From: Ectobacillus antri
GTDB taxonomy: Bacteria; Bacillota; Bacilli; Bacillales; Bacillaceae_G
Direction: 5' to 3'
DNA length: 64,000 bases
NCBI RefSeq assembly: GCF_003852715.1
Contig: NZ_RIAV01000009.1
Coordinates: 1 to 64,000 of the forward strand
Part shown: positions 25,881-34,388 of the stretch, one piece after another
Layout of the letters: each line of letters begins with the position of its first letter
Numbering within the stretch: the stretch's first letter is position 1
Position numbers and translations under genes: made by a program
The notes under the pieces: model-generated
The model's database searches: none
Seen by the model: only the letters and a program-made list of their open reading frames with translations
What the model was told of the DNA's origin: nothing

Positions 25881-26603
25881 ATGGAGAAGAAGGAATACGC
25901 TGCATATGTATACCTCACAGAGGGAGAATACATATATTTAACGAATAAATACGGAGAGAGAGAATTGCAAAAGCGCATTACAGCGTTAAGCGAGAAAAAA
26001 CGTCGTGACGAGACAAAGCGCAACTTAAAATCAGACTACCGAGCCATTATAAGTGAAGGAATGAAGGTAGTTGAGCCGATTCGCGATAAGTATATGATTG
26101 AGCAAATGAAGCAGGTGCTGCGCAAGCAGTCAGAGCGTAATTGGTTTTTATTTGTTATGGGGATTAATACTGGCTTACGTATTTCTGATTTACTTCAATT
26201 GCGTGTACAAGACGTACGGAATAGAACCCATATCGAGATTCAGGAAGAAAAAACAAAAAAACGGAAGCGTTTTTTAATTAACTTGGATCTGCGAGAAACA
26301 ATTCTCACATACACTAAACACATGGAAGAGGAAGATTATCTGTTTCCATCGCAAAAAACAGATTTACCCTTGCAACGCGTGCAAGCATATAAAATTTTAC
26401 GATCAGCCGCTGAGAAAGTAGGATTGTCGCATATTGGATCACATACGTGCCGGAAGACGTTTGGTTATTGGCATTATCAGATGTATCAAGATGTAGCGCT
26501 TTTGCAAAATATATTGAATCACTCTCATCCTAGTATTACCCTAAAATATATTGGGATTAATCAAGAAATGATGGACAAAAGCCTAGAACGCTTTAGTTTA
26601 TAG
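25881..26603 (+). CDS. Small tyrosine recombinase with an unusual N-terminal domain
   Basis: 240 residues from ATG 25881, with GGAG 6 bases upstream; the in-frame ATG at 25869 overlaps that site. The C-terminal about 175 residues are a complete tyrosine-recombinase catalytic domain: Arg in NTGLRISDLL, HTCRKTFG (His-x-x-Arg), the HSHP box, and Tyr in ITLKYIG. The N-terminus (LTEGEYIYLTNKYGERELQ and KRNLKSDYRAI) is not a SAM-like core-binding domain; it resembles the C-terminal motif of phage DnaD-type replication proteins. It stands alone before the dynamin-like gene; no attachment sites were identified. Confidence 0.75.
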   Translation: MEKKEYAAYVYLTEGEYIYLTNKYGERELQKRITALSEKKRRDETKRNLKSDYRAIISEGMKVVEPIRDKYMIEQMKQVLRKQSERNWFLFVMGINTGLRISDLLQLRVQDVRNRTHIEIQEEKTKKRKRFLINLDLRETILTYTKHMEEEDYLFPSQKTDLPLQRVQAYKILRSAAEKVGLSHIGSHTCRKTFGYWHYQMYQDVALLQNILNHSHPSITLKYIGINQEMMDKSLERFSL

Positions 26604-26737
26604 CAGGATTGTTTTGAAATTGAAACATAATTGCAATCTATTTGCGAAACTTTCCTGCTAGAATTAGGAAGACAACCGATAGTATCATGTGTCGTTCGGT
26701 GAAAAAGAGAAAAATAGAAATTGTAGCGGGTGAAAAT

Positions 26738-29467
26738 ATGACTGAAAAACATTTTATTAATAAAGCGTTTTATGAAACGTTTATGGTAGATCAAGAAGGA
26801 AAACACCCAGTTGCCGTATTAGGGGAAGCATACTTTCATGAAACGGAGCTGGACAGTGAAAACCTGTCGCATATTCGCTATGCGCAGGGTGAGGTCTATT
26901 ATCATTTTAAAGATTATGAAGCTGCCATTTATAAATGGGAAAAAGTAAAAGGGACATTTGTAGCTTGGGCGCAAAAAAATATGGCTGATGCTTATTTTCA
27001 GCTAGGAAACACAACAAAAGCAGAAGAGTTATATAAAAGTGTGCAAACTGATTCAGATTCTTTAACATCAGAAATCGCGCTGCAGTTGTTCTCTCTTTAC
27101 TTAGAGCAAGAGCGGAAAGAACATGCCTTTCGTGTAATCAAGGAAGCTGTGGTGCAAAATCCAGACTATCCGAACGTGACATCGTTGGCTCGAACATTTT
27201 ATGAAGAAGAGCAGGATTGGTCCAGTGCAATTGAGCTGGCCGTAAATGAAATTATACGTACAAAATCAACCGCATGGATGCAAGTGCTCATTGGATACAT
27301 ACAAAAAGGATTTACTAAAGACACAGAGCCAGATTATTTCTCTGAAGTGTTACGTGCTGTATATGAAGCAGATATACCACGTTTTCGTGAAATGGTTTCG
27401 GCGCATTGGAACAGCTATCGCCAATCCTCATACGACCTGAAATGGCTACAAGCGATAAACAACTTATTTGACGGAATTGGCTATGCAGAAACAGCTTGGG
27501 AAGAAATTTCGGATTTGTATCGAAGCACATACAAGCGCTTAATCAGTGGTTCTTATTTTATTACAGAGTTTGAACATCTCGTACCGAACTTATTGGCAAA
27601 CTGGTTAAAAATTGCCAATCAAACGGATGCTTTATTTGCGGCGGCGGCTGTATTAGCTTGGGAAGGATTGTTCCCTTCTACTATAGAAAGAAACACTTTG
27701 CAGCATGCAGAACATGTTTTATATGACTACAAAGAGCAAAATCCAGGACTCGAAGAGGGTTTGCATTTGTTAGATACTGTATTAGCATGGGCTGAGCAAA
27801 ATGAATTCCCTCTTGATGTTCGTGTCAGATGGATGATGGAAAAGCTTCTACATGCAGATAACAGCCATGTACTTGTAACGGGTATAAACGGCAGCGGAAA
27901 ATCGTATTTTATTAATTCCATTCTTGGTGAGCAAGTACTTGGCGCAAACAGCCCGGGAACGATTATTATTGAAGATGCACCTCAAGTATCCGTACAAATT
28001 GTATCTCAAGAGGGGCAATCGGAAATGAGTGTAGAGGAGTTTTATGAAATCACAGCTCACGGTAATGAACAAGATGTAGCTTTTACATTCCAACTACCAT
28101 CTCCTTTCCTACAAAAATATGAGTTATCTTTTATTGATACACCAGAATTTGCGAATCAACCAATTGAAAATAACCGCTTATTCCGTTACTTGCATTATGG
28201 AGATAGCTTGTTGTTCGTGCTAAATGCGCATGAGCCCTTCACCGCGCGCGAACAAGAAATCGTATTAACGTTGCAGGAGCAAGCGCCAAACTTACCCATT
28301 CATTTTGTGTTAAATAAATTGGATGGTATGCGCCGAGAAGATATAGTAAGACTGCTTGAAGATGTGCAAATGCGTGTACAGCCATATTTCCCGAATGCAC
28401 GTGTATTCGCTGCACACGCGAATGAGATTGGGACATACATGCAGGCACTCGCTCGCTCTGTACGTCCAGCAGAGCGTCGCACAAGTCAAGTGCTAAGCGC
28501 AGTGCGTAACGTCTTAATTGATGTAATGGAACAACGAATTGCAGCAGAAAACAGCTTGATGGAATCTATTCACTGGAATGAAGATATGCTCGTCAAGTTA
28601 AACGGCTTTATCAATAATTTGACCGCATTAGAAGCAGAGAAATATAAAGTGATTGCATCCTCTTATCGCGACATTAAAGAAAATATCGCTGTTGATATGC
28701 GCCGTGACATTCCGGTGCTCTTACAAGGAGCTACTTCTCTCATCCACGATGAGCAAGACTTCCGTAATATTCATGTTACCTTGAATGAGCAAATGAATGA
28801 TATGATACAGGATTATGTTACAGAAAAGATATTACCAAAGTTAACAGTTGCCCTCCGCAACTGGCTAGATGAAGTAAAGGAAGAATTGTCACAAAGTCAA
28901 ACTTATTTATATGAAACAAGTGAAGCATTCAATACGTTATATGAAGAAGAAAAAATGCAATTAACCGGTGACTTTAAGATATTGGAAGATTGGCGCCGTG
29001 ATACGGAGCGTATGTTACGCCGCATCCGTATTGCCGACATTAACATTTTGCTTCGTTTTACACCGGGACAATTTTTGTTGAAAAGCGCTGGTAAACTATT
29101 GGGTGGATTCTCACAAAATAAGCAGCTGCTTGAAAACCAGTATCGCAAATATATAGAGAATGAAGATTATACAGAAGTGACACAGGAAGTGATTCGCATG
29201 TGTTTTGAGCAATTCACATTGTTTGAACGCGCACTAGAAGAAGATGTATCTATGTTCTTCGCTGAACCATTCCGTATCTTGAAAGAAACAGTAGAAGAAA
29301 CACATATGGAAATTCAACAGCAACGTGATAAACATAGTGCGATGAAGGCGAATCCAGAAGTGTTCCAAGATCCGCTTAAATTGTTCCATTTGCGTCTGCG
29401 TCAGCAGGAAGTGATTCGCAATATGCGCTATGTAACACAAATGCCGGAAGTAGAACCTATCGGTTAA
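26738..29467 (+). CDS. TPR-dynamin-like GTPase
   Basis: About 909 residues from ATG 26738 (GCGGGTGAAA upstream). The N-terminal about 190 residues are TPR-like helices (YAQGEVYYHFKDYEAAIYKW, KNMADAYFQLGNTTKAEELY). A dynamin-type GTPase domain starts near 382: G1 GINGSGKS, G3-like FIDTPEF, G4 LNKLDG near 525. A long helical stalk (about 590-890) contains one hydrophobic patch (LLRFTPGQFLLKSAGKLLGG) that could touch membrane. Bacterial dynamins remodel membranes or guard against phage and membrane damage. Monocistronic; a terminator follows. Confidence 0.8.
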   Translation: MTEKHFINKAFYETFMVDQEGKHPVAVLGEAYFHETELDSENLSHIRYAQGEVYYHFKDYEAAIYKWEKVKGTFVAWAQKNMADAYFQLGNTTKAEELYKSVQTDSDSLTSEIALQLFSLYLEQERKEHAFRVIKEAVVQNPDYPNVTSLARTFYEEEQDWSSAIELAVNEIIRTKSTAWMQVLIGYIQKGFTKDTEPDYFSEVLRAVYEADIPRFREMVSAHWNSYRQSSYDLKWLQAINNLFDGIGYAETAWEEISDLYRSTYKRLISGSYFITEFEHLVPNLLANWLKIANQTDALFAAAAVLAWEGLFPSTIERNTLQHAEHVLYDYKEQNPGLEEGLHLLDTVLAWAEQNEFPLDVRVRWMMEKLLHADNSHVLVTGINGSGKSYFINSILGEQVLGANSPGTIIIEDAPQVSVQIVSQEGQSEMSVEEFYEITAHGNEQDVAFTFQLPSPFLQKYELSFIDTPEFANQPIENNRLFRYLHYGDSLLFVLNAHEPFTAREQEIVLTLQEQAPNLPIHFVLNKLDGMRREDIVRLLEDVQMRVQPYFPNARVFAAHANEIGTYMQALARSVRPAERRTSQVLSAVRNVLIDVMEQRIAAENSLMESIHWNEDMLVKLNGFINNLTALEAEKYKVIASSYRDIKENIAVDMRRDIPVLLQGATSLIHDEQDFRNIHVTLNEQMNDMIQDYVTEKILPKLTVALRNWLDEVKEELSQSQTYLYETSEAFNTLYEEEKMQLTGDFKILEDWRRDTERMLRRIRIADINILLRFTPGQFLLKSAGKLLGGFSQNKQLLENQYRKYIENEDYTEVTQEVIRMCFEQFTLFERALEEDVSMFFAEPFRILKETVEETHMEIQQQRDKHSAMKANPEVFQDPLKLFHLRLRQQEVIRNMRYVTQMPEVEPIG

Positions 29468-29469
29468 TG

Positions 29470-29501
29470 TAAAAAAGTCACCAAAACGGTGGCTTTTTTA
29501 T
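29470..29501 (+). terminator. Rho-independent terminator
   Basis: AAAAAGTCACC-AAAAC-GGTGGCTTTTTTA after the dynamin-like gene. The region 29502-29755 holds no gene that can be supported. Confidence 0.8.
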
Positions 29502-29755
29502 TGTTTAGAATGCTGCTTGATAAGGATGGTATAATTCTACGCTCTTATTATAAGGGACACATAGCTTTTTAAATATGTAAACACCTCATTTTTTACTTAC
29601 ACGGACATCTCTCAGGACTTTTGTGTAGCCACATCTCGCTCATTCTTCAAAGAGAATTTCAGTTTTTTCATCTGTACTCATATAGATGATTTCCCAATTG
29701 TCGCATTTGCATATATAATAGAATATAAACATACATAACAAAGGCGGGGAAAGCA

Positions 29756-30616
29756 ATGACAGTACAAATTATTACCGACAGCGGGGCAGATTTACCAAAG
29801 GATTTGTTGGTGCAGTATAATATCGATGTAATTCCGCTTCGGGTATATGATGAGCAGGATACGGAGTTCCTTGATAGTGTGACGCTAGCACCTAAACAAT
29901 TATTTGACGGTATGAGAGCTGGACAAGTATATAAAACATCGCTTCCGTTTTATGAAACGATTCGTCAAACATTTGTAACATATGCTGCGAAGAACATACC
30001 ATGTCTGTATTTGGCCTTTTCTTCAGAGTTATCGGGTACTTATCAATCTGCAATGCTTGTAAAGCAAGATGTAGAAGAAGAGTATACGGAAGCAACCATT
30101 TCTATTATAGACACAAAATGTGCTTCAACAGGACAAGGGCTTGTTGTACTAGAAGCGGCCAAGCTAGCGCAGCAAGGCAAAACAATTGAAGAAATTTGTA
30201 ATCATGTCACGTTTTTAACACAGCATGTAGAGCATATCTTTACAGTAGATGATTTGCAAACTCTCGTGCGCGGGGGTCGAGTAAGTAAAGTGGCAGGCTT
30301 TATTGGAGGTCTCTTAAACATCAAACCTCTTCTCCATGTAGAGGAGGGAAAGCTCATTCCAATTGAGAAGATTCGCGGACGTAAGAAAGTCTTGCAGCGC
30401 ATGATCGATATAATGGCTGAGCGAGGAAGCGATTTAGAAAACCAAGTGATCGGCATTAGTCATGGCGATGATTTAGAAGCTGCGCAAAAATTACAAGAAA
30501 TGATTCAAGAGCGTTTTGGTACGCAAACATTTGTTATTAATTCCATTGGAGCGGCCATCGGTGCACATGCAGGACCGGGAACATTAGCCCTATTTTTCTT
30601 AAACCAAACGAAATAA
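29756..30616 (+). CDS. DegV family fatty-acid-binding protein
   Basis: 286 residues, full length. The N-terminal domain IITDSGADLPKDL and the ligand-site motifs KTSLPFYETI and FSSELSGTYQSA match DegV/FakB. The second domain has the conserved TLVRGGRVSKV and GAHAGPGTLALFF. DegV proteins bind a fatty acid and can present it to the FakA kinase for phosphorylation into phospholipid synthesis. GGCGGGGAAAG precedes ATG. It is the last clear host enzyme before the prophage. Confidence 0.9.
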   Translation: MTVQIITDSGADLPKDLLVQYNIDVIPLRVYDEQDTEFLDSVTLAPKQLFDGMRAGQVYKTSLPFYETIRQTFVTYAAKNIPCLYLAFSSELSGTYQSAMLVKQDVEEEYTEATISIIDTKCASTGQGLVVLEAAKLAQQGKTIEEICNHVTFLTQHVEHIFTVDDLQTLVRGGRVSKVAGFIGGLLNIKPLLHVEEGKLIPIEKIRGRKKVLQRMIDIMAERGSDLENQVIGISHGDDLEAAQKLQEMIQERFGTQTFVINSIGAAIGAHAGPGTLALFFLNQTK

Positions 30617-30629
30617 CACTCATTCTTAC

Positions 30630-30662
30630 ACTCCAACATGAATCTGTTTGGAGTGTTTTTTA
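30630..30662 (+). terminator. Rho-independent terminator
   Basis: ACACTCCAA-CATGAATCTG-TTTGGAGTGTTTTTT after the DegV gene. Confidence 0.85.
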
Positions 30663-30815
30663 CTTTTTCATATCATCGTAACTTTTGATACTAAACGTCT
30701 TATATACTGGAACACATACCTGTACATAACATGCAGGTGTATTTTTAGCTTTTCACTTATGTCATTTTCCCTTACAATCATAGTGAAAACCTATTTTAGA
30801 GAAAAGGATACATAT

Positions 30816-31016
30816 ATGAGCGAAATTACCAATCCTATTTTAATGTTTATTGCTATTATTCTAACCATTATTGCTTCTTTTACAGCTTTTGATTTGTTAT
30901 TACTAGTCAAAACCGCACGGCAAAACAAATTATTTTTATTTCTCGGCAGTGTTTTTTCTTTAGCAACAGGCATATGGATTACAAGTTTTTTTGGCTTATT
31001 TAAAACAGAAGGTTAA
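30816..31016 (+). CDS. Short MHYT-like two-helix membrane protein
   Basis: 66 residues from ATG 30816 (AAAAGGA seven bases upstream). Two hydrophobic segments with the pattern SLATGIWITSFFGLF resemble the first repeat of MHYT sensor domains (usually about 190 residues with three repeats). It is either a stand-alone mini-MHYT protein or a gene shortened on its 3' side. A terminator and the prophage integrase follow at once. Confidence 0.55.
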   Translation: MSEITNPILMFIAIILTIIASFTAFDLLLLVKTARQNKLFLFLGSVFSLATGIWITSFFGLFKTEG

Positions 31017-31040
31017 TTACTTGTAAACGTTGATAAATAA

Positions 31041-31071
31041 GGGTTTCTCGACTATGAGAAACCCTGTTTTT
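31041..31071. terminator. Terminator at the left prophage boundary
   Basis: AGGGTTTCTC-GACTAT-GAGAAACCCTGTTTTT. It separates host and phage transcription. The left attachment site should lie in or near 31017-31104, which also holds two TGACCACATT copies; the core cannot be fixed without the right end. Confidence 0.75.
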
Positions 31072-31104
31072 GTTCATTTGACCACATTTTGACCACATTG
31101 ATAT

Positions 31105-32220
31105 TTATTTTGCGTTTTTGAACAGTAAATCGTCTATTTTTTGAGCCGCTTCTTCTTGCATGCCCTTTAACACATGAGAATAGGTTTTGAGGGTAACTGT
31201 AGGGTTCACGTGTCCTAATCGTTCCGCGACAACTTTTATATGCACACCCGCTTTTAAAAGTAATGTAGCGTGTGTATGACGAAGATCATGAAAACGGATG
31301 CGAGGCAAACCAGACATCTTTAAATATTTATTCCATACCTTCCAAAAGTTTTCGTTACATGTATGATGCCCTGTAAGCGTGCAAGCAACAAGATCTAAGT
31401 CTTTATATGCAACACCCTGGCTCAATTTTTCTTGTTTTACTTTCAAACGGTGTTTAAGCAATTCTTGTATTGTGAATTCCGGTAACATGATAGAGCGTTT
31501 TGAACTTGCGGTTTTAGCATCTAAAATGAGTTGATTCTGTGCAGATAAAGTCTGTTTAACATGAATTGTCTTATTATCAAAATCAATATCTTGCCACCGT
31601 AATCCTAATATTTCACCACGTCGCATACCAGTGGTTGCAGCTAGTAAAAACGCAATGCGATAACGACTAGGTCTACACACTTCTAAAAAATGATTGAGTT
31701 GCACTTCATCCCATACCCTTGTAGGAGCAGCAGTTTCCCTAGGTTTTTCTGTAAATTCTGCGGGATTTCGTTTTATATAGCCCATTTCTACGGCTCGTTT
31801 TAAAGATTGATTTAACAGTTTGTGGACTTTGTATATAGTGGAAGAAGAGTGTGTATCACTCATATCATTATATAGTTTCTGTAAATGAGCCGTTTTTAGA
31901 TTTTCTAGCCGAACTTGTCCAATTTTAGGTATAATGTAATGGTCGATAGATCGTTCATACATAAAATACGTGCTTTCCTTTAAGTTTATCTTTTTAGATT
32001 GTAACCAAAACCGCAGGAAAGACTCCAGTGTATCTTTCGATGTTTCGATATAAGACCCTTCTTGTATTTCTGTTTGAAGCTTGGCCAAAGCGGCTTGAGC
32101 TTCTTTTTTTGTGGAAAATCCACCTTTTGTCTTTTGTTTTCTTTTTCCAGTGGCTTCATCTCGCCCTATGTCTATTGTATAAGACCACGTTTTCCCGCGT
32201 TTTCGAATGTATCCCTTCAT
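31105..32220 (-). CDS. int: Phage tyrosine integrase
   Basis: 371 residues with the three-domain plan of Tn916/lambda-type integrases. An arm-binding domain (MKGYIRKRGKTWSYTIDIG, KGGFSTKKEAQAAL) is followed by a SAM-like core-binding domain (about 65-155) and a catalytic domain with Arg in TTGMRRGEILGLRW, HDLRHTH, GHVNPTVTLKTYSH (His/Trp box and Tyr nucleophile). It faces the host boundary, so attL should lie just beyond its 3' end. ATG at 32220 follows GGGAGAAACG. A bidirectional terminator separates it from the repressor gene transcribed in the same direction. Confidence 0.93.
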   Translation of the reverse strand: MKGYIRKRGKTWSYTIDIGRDEATGKRKQKTKGGFSTKKEAQAALAKLQTEIQEGSYIETSKDTLESFLRFWLQSKKINLKESTYFMYERSIDHYIIPKIGQVRLENLKTAHLQKLYNDMSDTHSSSTIYKVHKLLNQSLKRAVEMGYIKRNPAEFTEKPRETAAPTRVWDEVQLNHFLEVCRPSRYRIAFLLAATTGMRRGEILGLRWQDIDFDNKTIHVKQTLSAQNQLILDAKTASSKRSIMLPEFTIQELLKHRLKVKQEKLSQGVAYKDLDLVACTLTGHHTCNENFWKVWNKYLKMSGLPRIRFHDLRHTHATLLLKAGVHIKVVAERLGHVNPTVTLKTYSHVLKGMQEEAAQKIDDLLFKNAK

Positions 32221-32296
32221 CGTTTCTCCCTTCTTTCTATTTATTTGTACACTCTACCTTTATCACGTCACAAACGTTTTATCAACAAAAATAAAA

Positions 32297-32319
32297 AAAG
32301 GACTGCATATCAGTCCTTT
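32297..32319. terminator. Bidirectional hairpin overlapping the repressor stop codon
   Basis: AAAGGACT-GCATATC-AGTCCTTT with A/T tracts on both sides. Confidence 0.7.
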
Positions 32320-32657
32320 AAAAATGGTTCCACTAACTTCATATAATTGATAAGGTGCTCTAAAAGTTTTTTCTGTTGATGTTCCGGAAGTTGTTTTATT
32401 CTATGCATAATTTCTACAACTTCATCTGGGTACTCTTGATCTACTACGTCGTCAGCTTGAATGCCTAATATGTAATCTGCAGATACACTGTATAACTCGG
32501 ATAATTTCTTGATTGTGTCAGCATTAGGGACGCGATGACTTAAACCTTCATTTTCGTATCCTGTGTATGTACTGCGGCTAACGTTTAAGTATTGCGCCAC
32601 ATCCTCTTGCTTCAAGTTATGCAGTTTACGTAAGTGAACTAAACGTCTTTGTAACAC
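32310..32657 (-). CDS. CI-like XRE-family prophage repressor
   Basis: 115 residues from GTG 32657 (GGGGAA eight bases upstream); the frame is open further 5' but that stretch is the operator/promoter region. The HTH is at about 13-35 (LKQEDVAQYLNVSRSTYTGYE), followed by a typical SINR-type linker (LSELYSVSADYILGI) and a helical tail likely for dimerisation. No protease or RecA-cleavage domain is visible. It is divergent from the Cro-like gene. Matching GTCGC dyads lie in the intervening 160 bases. Confidence 0.85.
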   Translation of the reverse strand: MLQRRLVHLRKLHNLKQEDVAQYLNVSRSTYTGYENEGLSHRVPNADTIKKLSELYSVSADYILGIQADDVVDQEYPDEVVEIMHRIKQLPEHQQKKLLEHLINYMKLVEPFLKD

Positions 32658-32700
32658 AGTCAGTTCCCCATCTCTTGTATATTGTACATCTATTATATAC

Positions 32701-32787
32701 GTCGCATATAGCGACATAAAGAAAAAAATGGATATGTCGCATTGTTTTAAAAATTTTGTGTACAAGTCGTCATTTGCGACTTATAAT
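32701..32787. promoter_or_regulatory. CI/Cro operator region
   Basis: Perfect 15-bp dyad GTCGCATATAGCGAC (32701-32715), a half-site GTCGCA (32736-32741), and a near-perfect dyad GTCGTCATTTGCGAC (32766-32780) immediately before TATAAT (32782-32787), the -10 of the rightward promoter. The first dyad overlaps the probable leftward repressor promoter. Confidence 0.65.
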
Positions 32788-32823
32788 GATAACAAAGTTA
32801 GGTAGTATTTAGGAGATGGTATC

Positions 32824-33012
32824 GTGCGTGAATGGTTAATTGATTTAAGACGCCAAAAGGGTTACACCCAGAAGGACGTAGCAGATGCAGTGGGGATCTC
32901 TCGCAATTATTACTCGGAAATCGAAAAAGGTAAAAGTTTAAGAGGAAAAGTAGCGTATGACATTGCAAAGTTTCTTAATTTTAAAATGGAAAAATTTTAT
33001 GAAAAAAGATAA
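32824..33012 (+). CDS. Cro-like XRE regulator
   Basis: 62 residues from GTG 32824 (GGAGATGG upstream), essentially a single HTH domain: LRRQKGYTQKDVADAVGISR and NYYSEIEKGK. It is the first gene of the rightward transcript, opposite the CI-like repressor, the position of Cro. A short inverted repeat with a T tract (33020-33040) follows and may end or attenuate this transcript. Confidence 0.8.
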   Translation: MREWLIDLRRQKGYTQKDVADAVGISRNYYSEIEKGKSLRGKVAYDIAKFLNFKMEKFYEKR

Positions 33013-33019
33013 AAATTGT

Positions 33020-33033
33020 AGAACGAACGTTCT
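33020..33033. promoter_or_regulatory. LexA (SOS) box-like dyad upstream of aimR
   Basis: AGAACGAACGTTCT contains GAAC-N4-GTTC, the core of the Bacillus LexA/DinR box (CGAAC-N4-GTTCG). It also has the shape of a 6-bp hairpin followed by GTTTTTGG, so a weak terminator of the Cro-like gene is the alternative. Confidence 0.4.
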
Positions 33034-33169
33034 GTTTTTGGTAAAATTATCTTATTAAATCAAATATAGGTCTTGAGTTTTAATAATTATTCTAACGAAA
33101 AATAATCAGAATTTTGAGATATTTTTTAGTAACTATTACTTATGTTTTTGTTAGATTAGGGGGAGGGCA

Positions 33170-34357
33170 ATGCAAAAGGTTTTTGAAAAAATAAAAGTAG
33201 GACTAGAAAAACAGGAGATTAGTAATAGGAAATTGGCGAAAATCACAAAAATAAGCCATACTGCAATCAACAAAATAATGAATGGGGGATATACACCTGA
33301 TTTCATTGTTTTTATAAAAATCATACAGTTAGCTTACCCTGATGATTTAGAAAAGCAGAAAGAGTCTTTAAGATCTTACTGTGAACATATGTCTCCAGTA
33401 AATACACGTATTGCACTCGAATTTTTGAGTATGTATGGTGATGTAGAATTACTAGAAGAAGTCATAAAAAAGAGTGAAATACTCTTTGATGAGGTAAAAA
33501 AAGAAAAAAAGAGATTAAGTAAATCACTACACACAAATAAGCAACTTGTTGATTTATATAGTTTATTATGCAAACGAAGTACAATGAGCATCTCTAGCAA
33601 AGAGTATTATGTTAATGTTAAAGATATGTTAAAATCTTGCAAAATAACATCTGAGGAAGTCAAAGTAATTTCTGAATTCGCACTAATATATTCGTTTATG
33701 GATTCATTCGATTATAAAGTGGCACGCGAATATACAGAACGATTAATTCCTTATATTGAGCAAGTGAAAAATAGTACCCTTAATAGGTTATATAAATTTC
33801 GTGCTCAAGAGGTTTTACTCAATTGTTATCATAGAGCAAATGATACGGAAATGACTAGAATGATTTTGCAAAAAATAATTGATGATGCGGATAATCATTA
33901 TATAGGAATGTTAGCTGGCGCTTACTGTGTATTAGGTGAAACTTATGTTTTTTCTGATTTTACTCAAGCAAAGCTATATATGGAAAAGGCACTAGAAATC
34001 ATAAAAGTACCTACAAATAAAAAATTGAAAACCAGAAAAGAAAACATTAAAACAACTTTAGATTTTTTATACATACTTCATGAGATTGATCTTCACTTGA
34101 TACAACCAACACATCCCGCGGAACAAGCTTTTTTGCTGGCTAAACTGAAAAGGTTTGATGAAGCTATAGGTTTGTTAGAGGCGTTGTTAGCTAAAAATGG
34201 AGAATTAAGTGCCATACAGCACTATTATTTAGGGTATACTTATCTAAAAAAAGGAGATACAGACATCTCAAAAATCCATTTCGAGGAATCTTTAGAAAAA
34301 TTTAAAAAAACTTCAGATTTCTTCTATATTAAACTTCCAATGGAATATAAAAATTGA
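33170..34357 (+). CDS. aimR: AimR-family arbitrium receptor (lysis-lysogeny regulator)
   Basis: 395 residues, close to the 378-390 of the phi3T/SPbeta receptors. The N-terminal HTH at about 15-37 (ISNRKLAKITKISHTAINKI) is followed by an all-helical TPR-like repeat region to the end (AFALIYSFMDSFDYKVARE-type repeats, GMLAGAYCVLGETYVFSDF, HYYLGYTYLKKGDTDISKIH), which forms the peptide-binding superhelix and dimer interface in AimR proteins. TTAGGGGGAGGGC precedes ATG 33170. The peptide precursor aimP starts 32 bases downstream. By family knowledge, apo-AimR dimers activate aimX and lysis, and peptide binding turns this off, favouring lysogeny. Confidence 0.88.
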   Translation: MQKVFEKIKVGLEKQEISNRKLAKITKISHTAINKIMNGGYTPDFIVFIKIIQLAYPDDLEKQKESLRSYCEHMSPVNTRIALEFLSMYGDVELLEEVIKKSEILFDEVKKEKKRLSKSLHTNKQLVDLYSLLCKRSTMSISSKEYYVNVKDMLKSCKITSEEVKVISEFALIYSFMDSFDYKVAREYTERLIPYIEQVKNSTLNRLYKFRAQEVLLNCYHRANDTEMTRMILQKIIDDADNHYIGMLAGAYCVLGETYVFSDFTQAKLYMEKALEIIKVPTNKKLKTRKENIKTTLDFLYILHEIDLHLIQPTHPAEQAFLLAKLKRFDEAIGLLEALLAKNGELSAIQHYYLGYTYLKKGDTDISKIHFEESLEKFKKTSDFFYIKLPMEYKN

Positions 34358-34388
34358 TATAATTAGATTATAAAAAAGAGGTGATACA

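Noticed and set aside
29580-29700. Short minus-strand frame (MSTDEKTEILFEE) in the gap before the DegV gene
   Set aside because: Only 13 codons to a stop and no ribosome site; not supportable.
31080-31100. Two TGACCACATT copies as the attL core
   Set aside because: Close tandem repeats are more likely integrase arm sites; the core cannot be named without the right end of the prophage.
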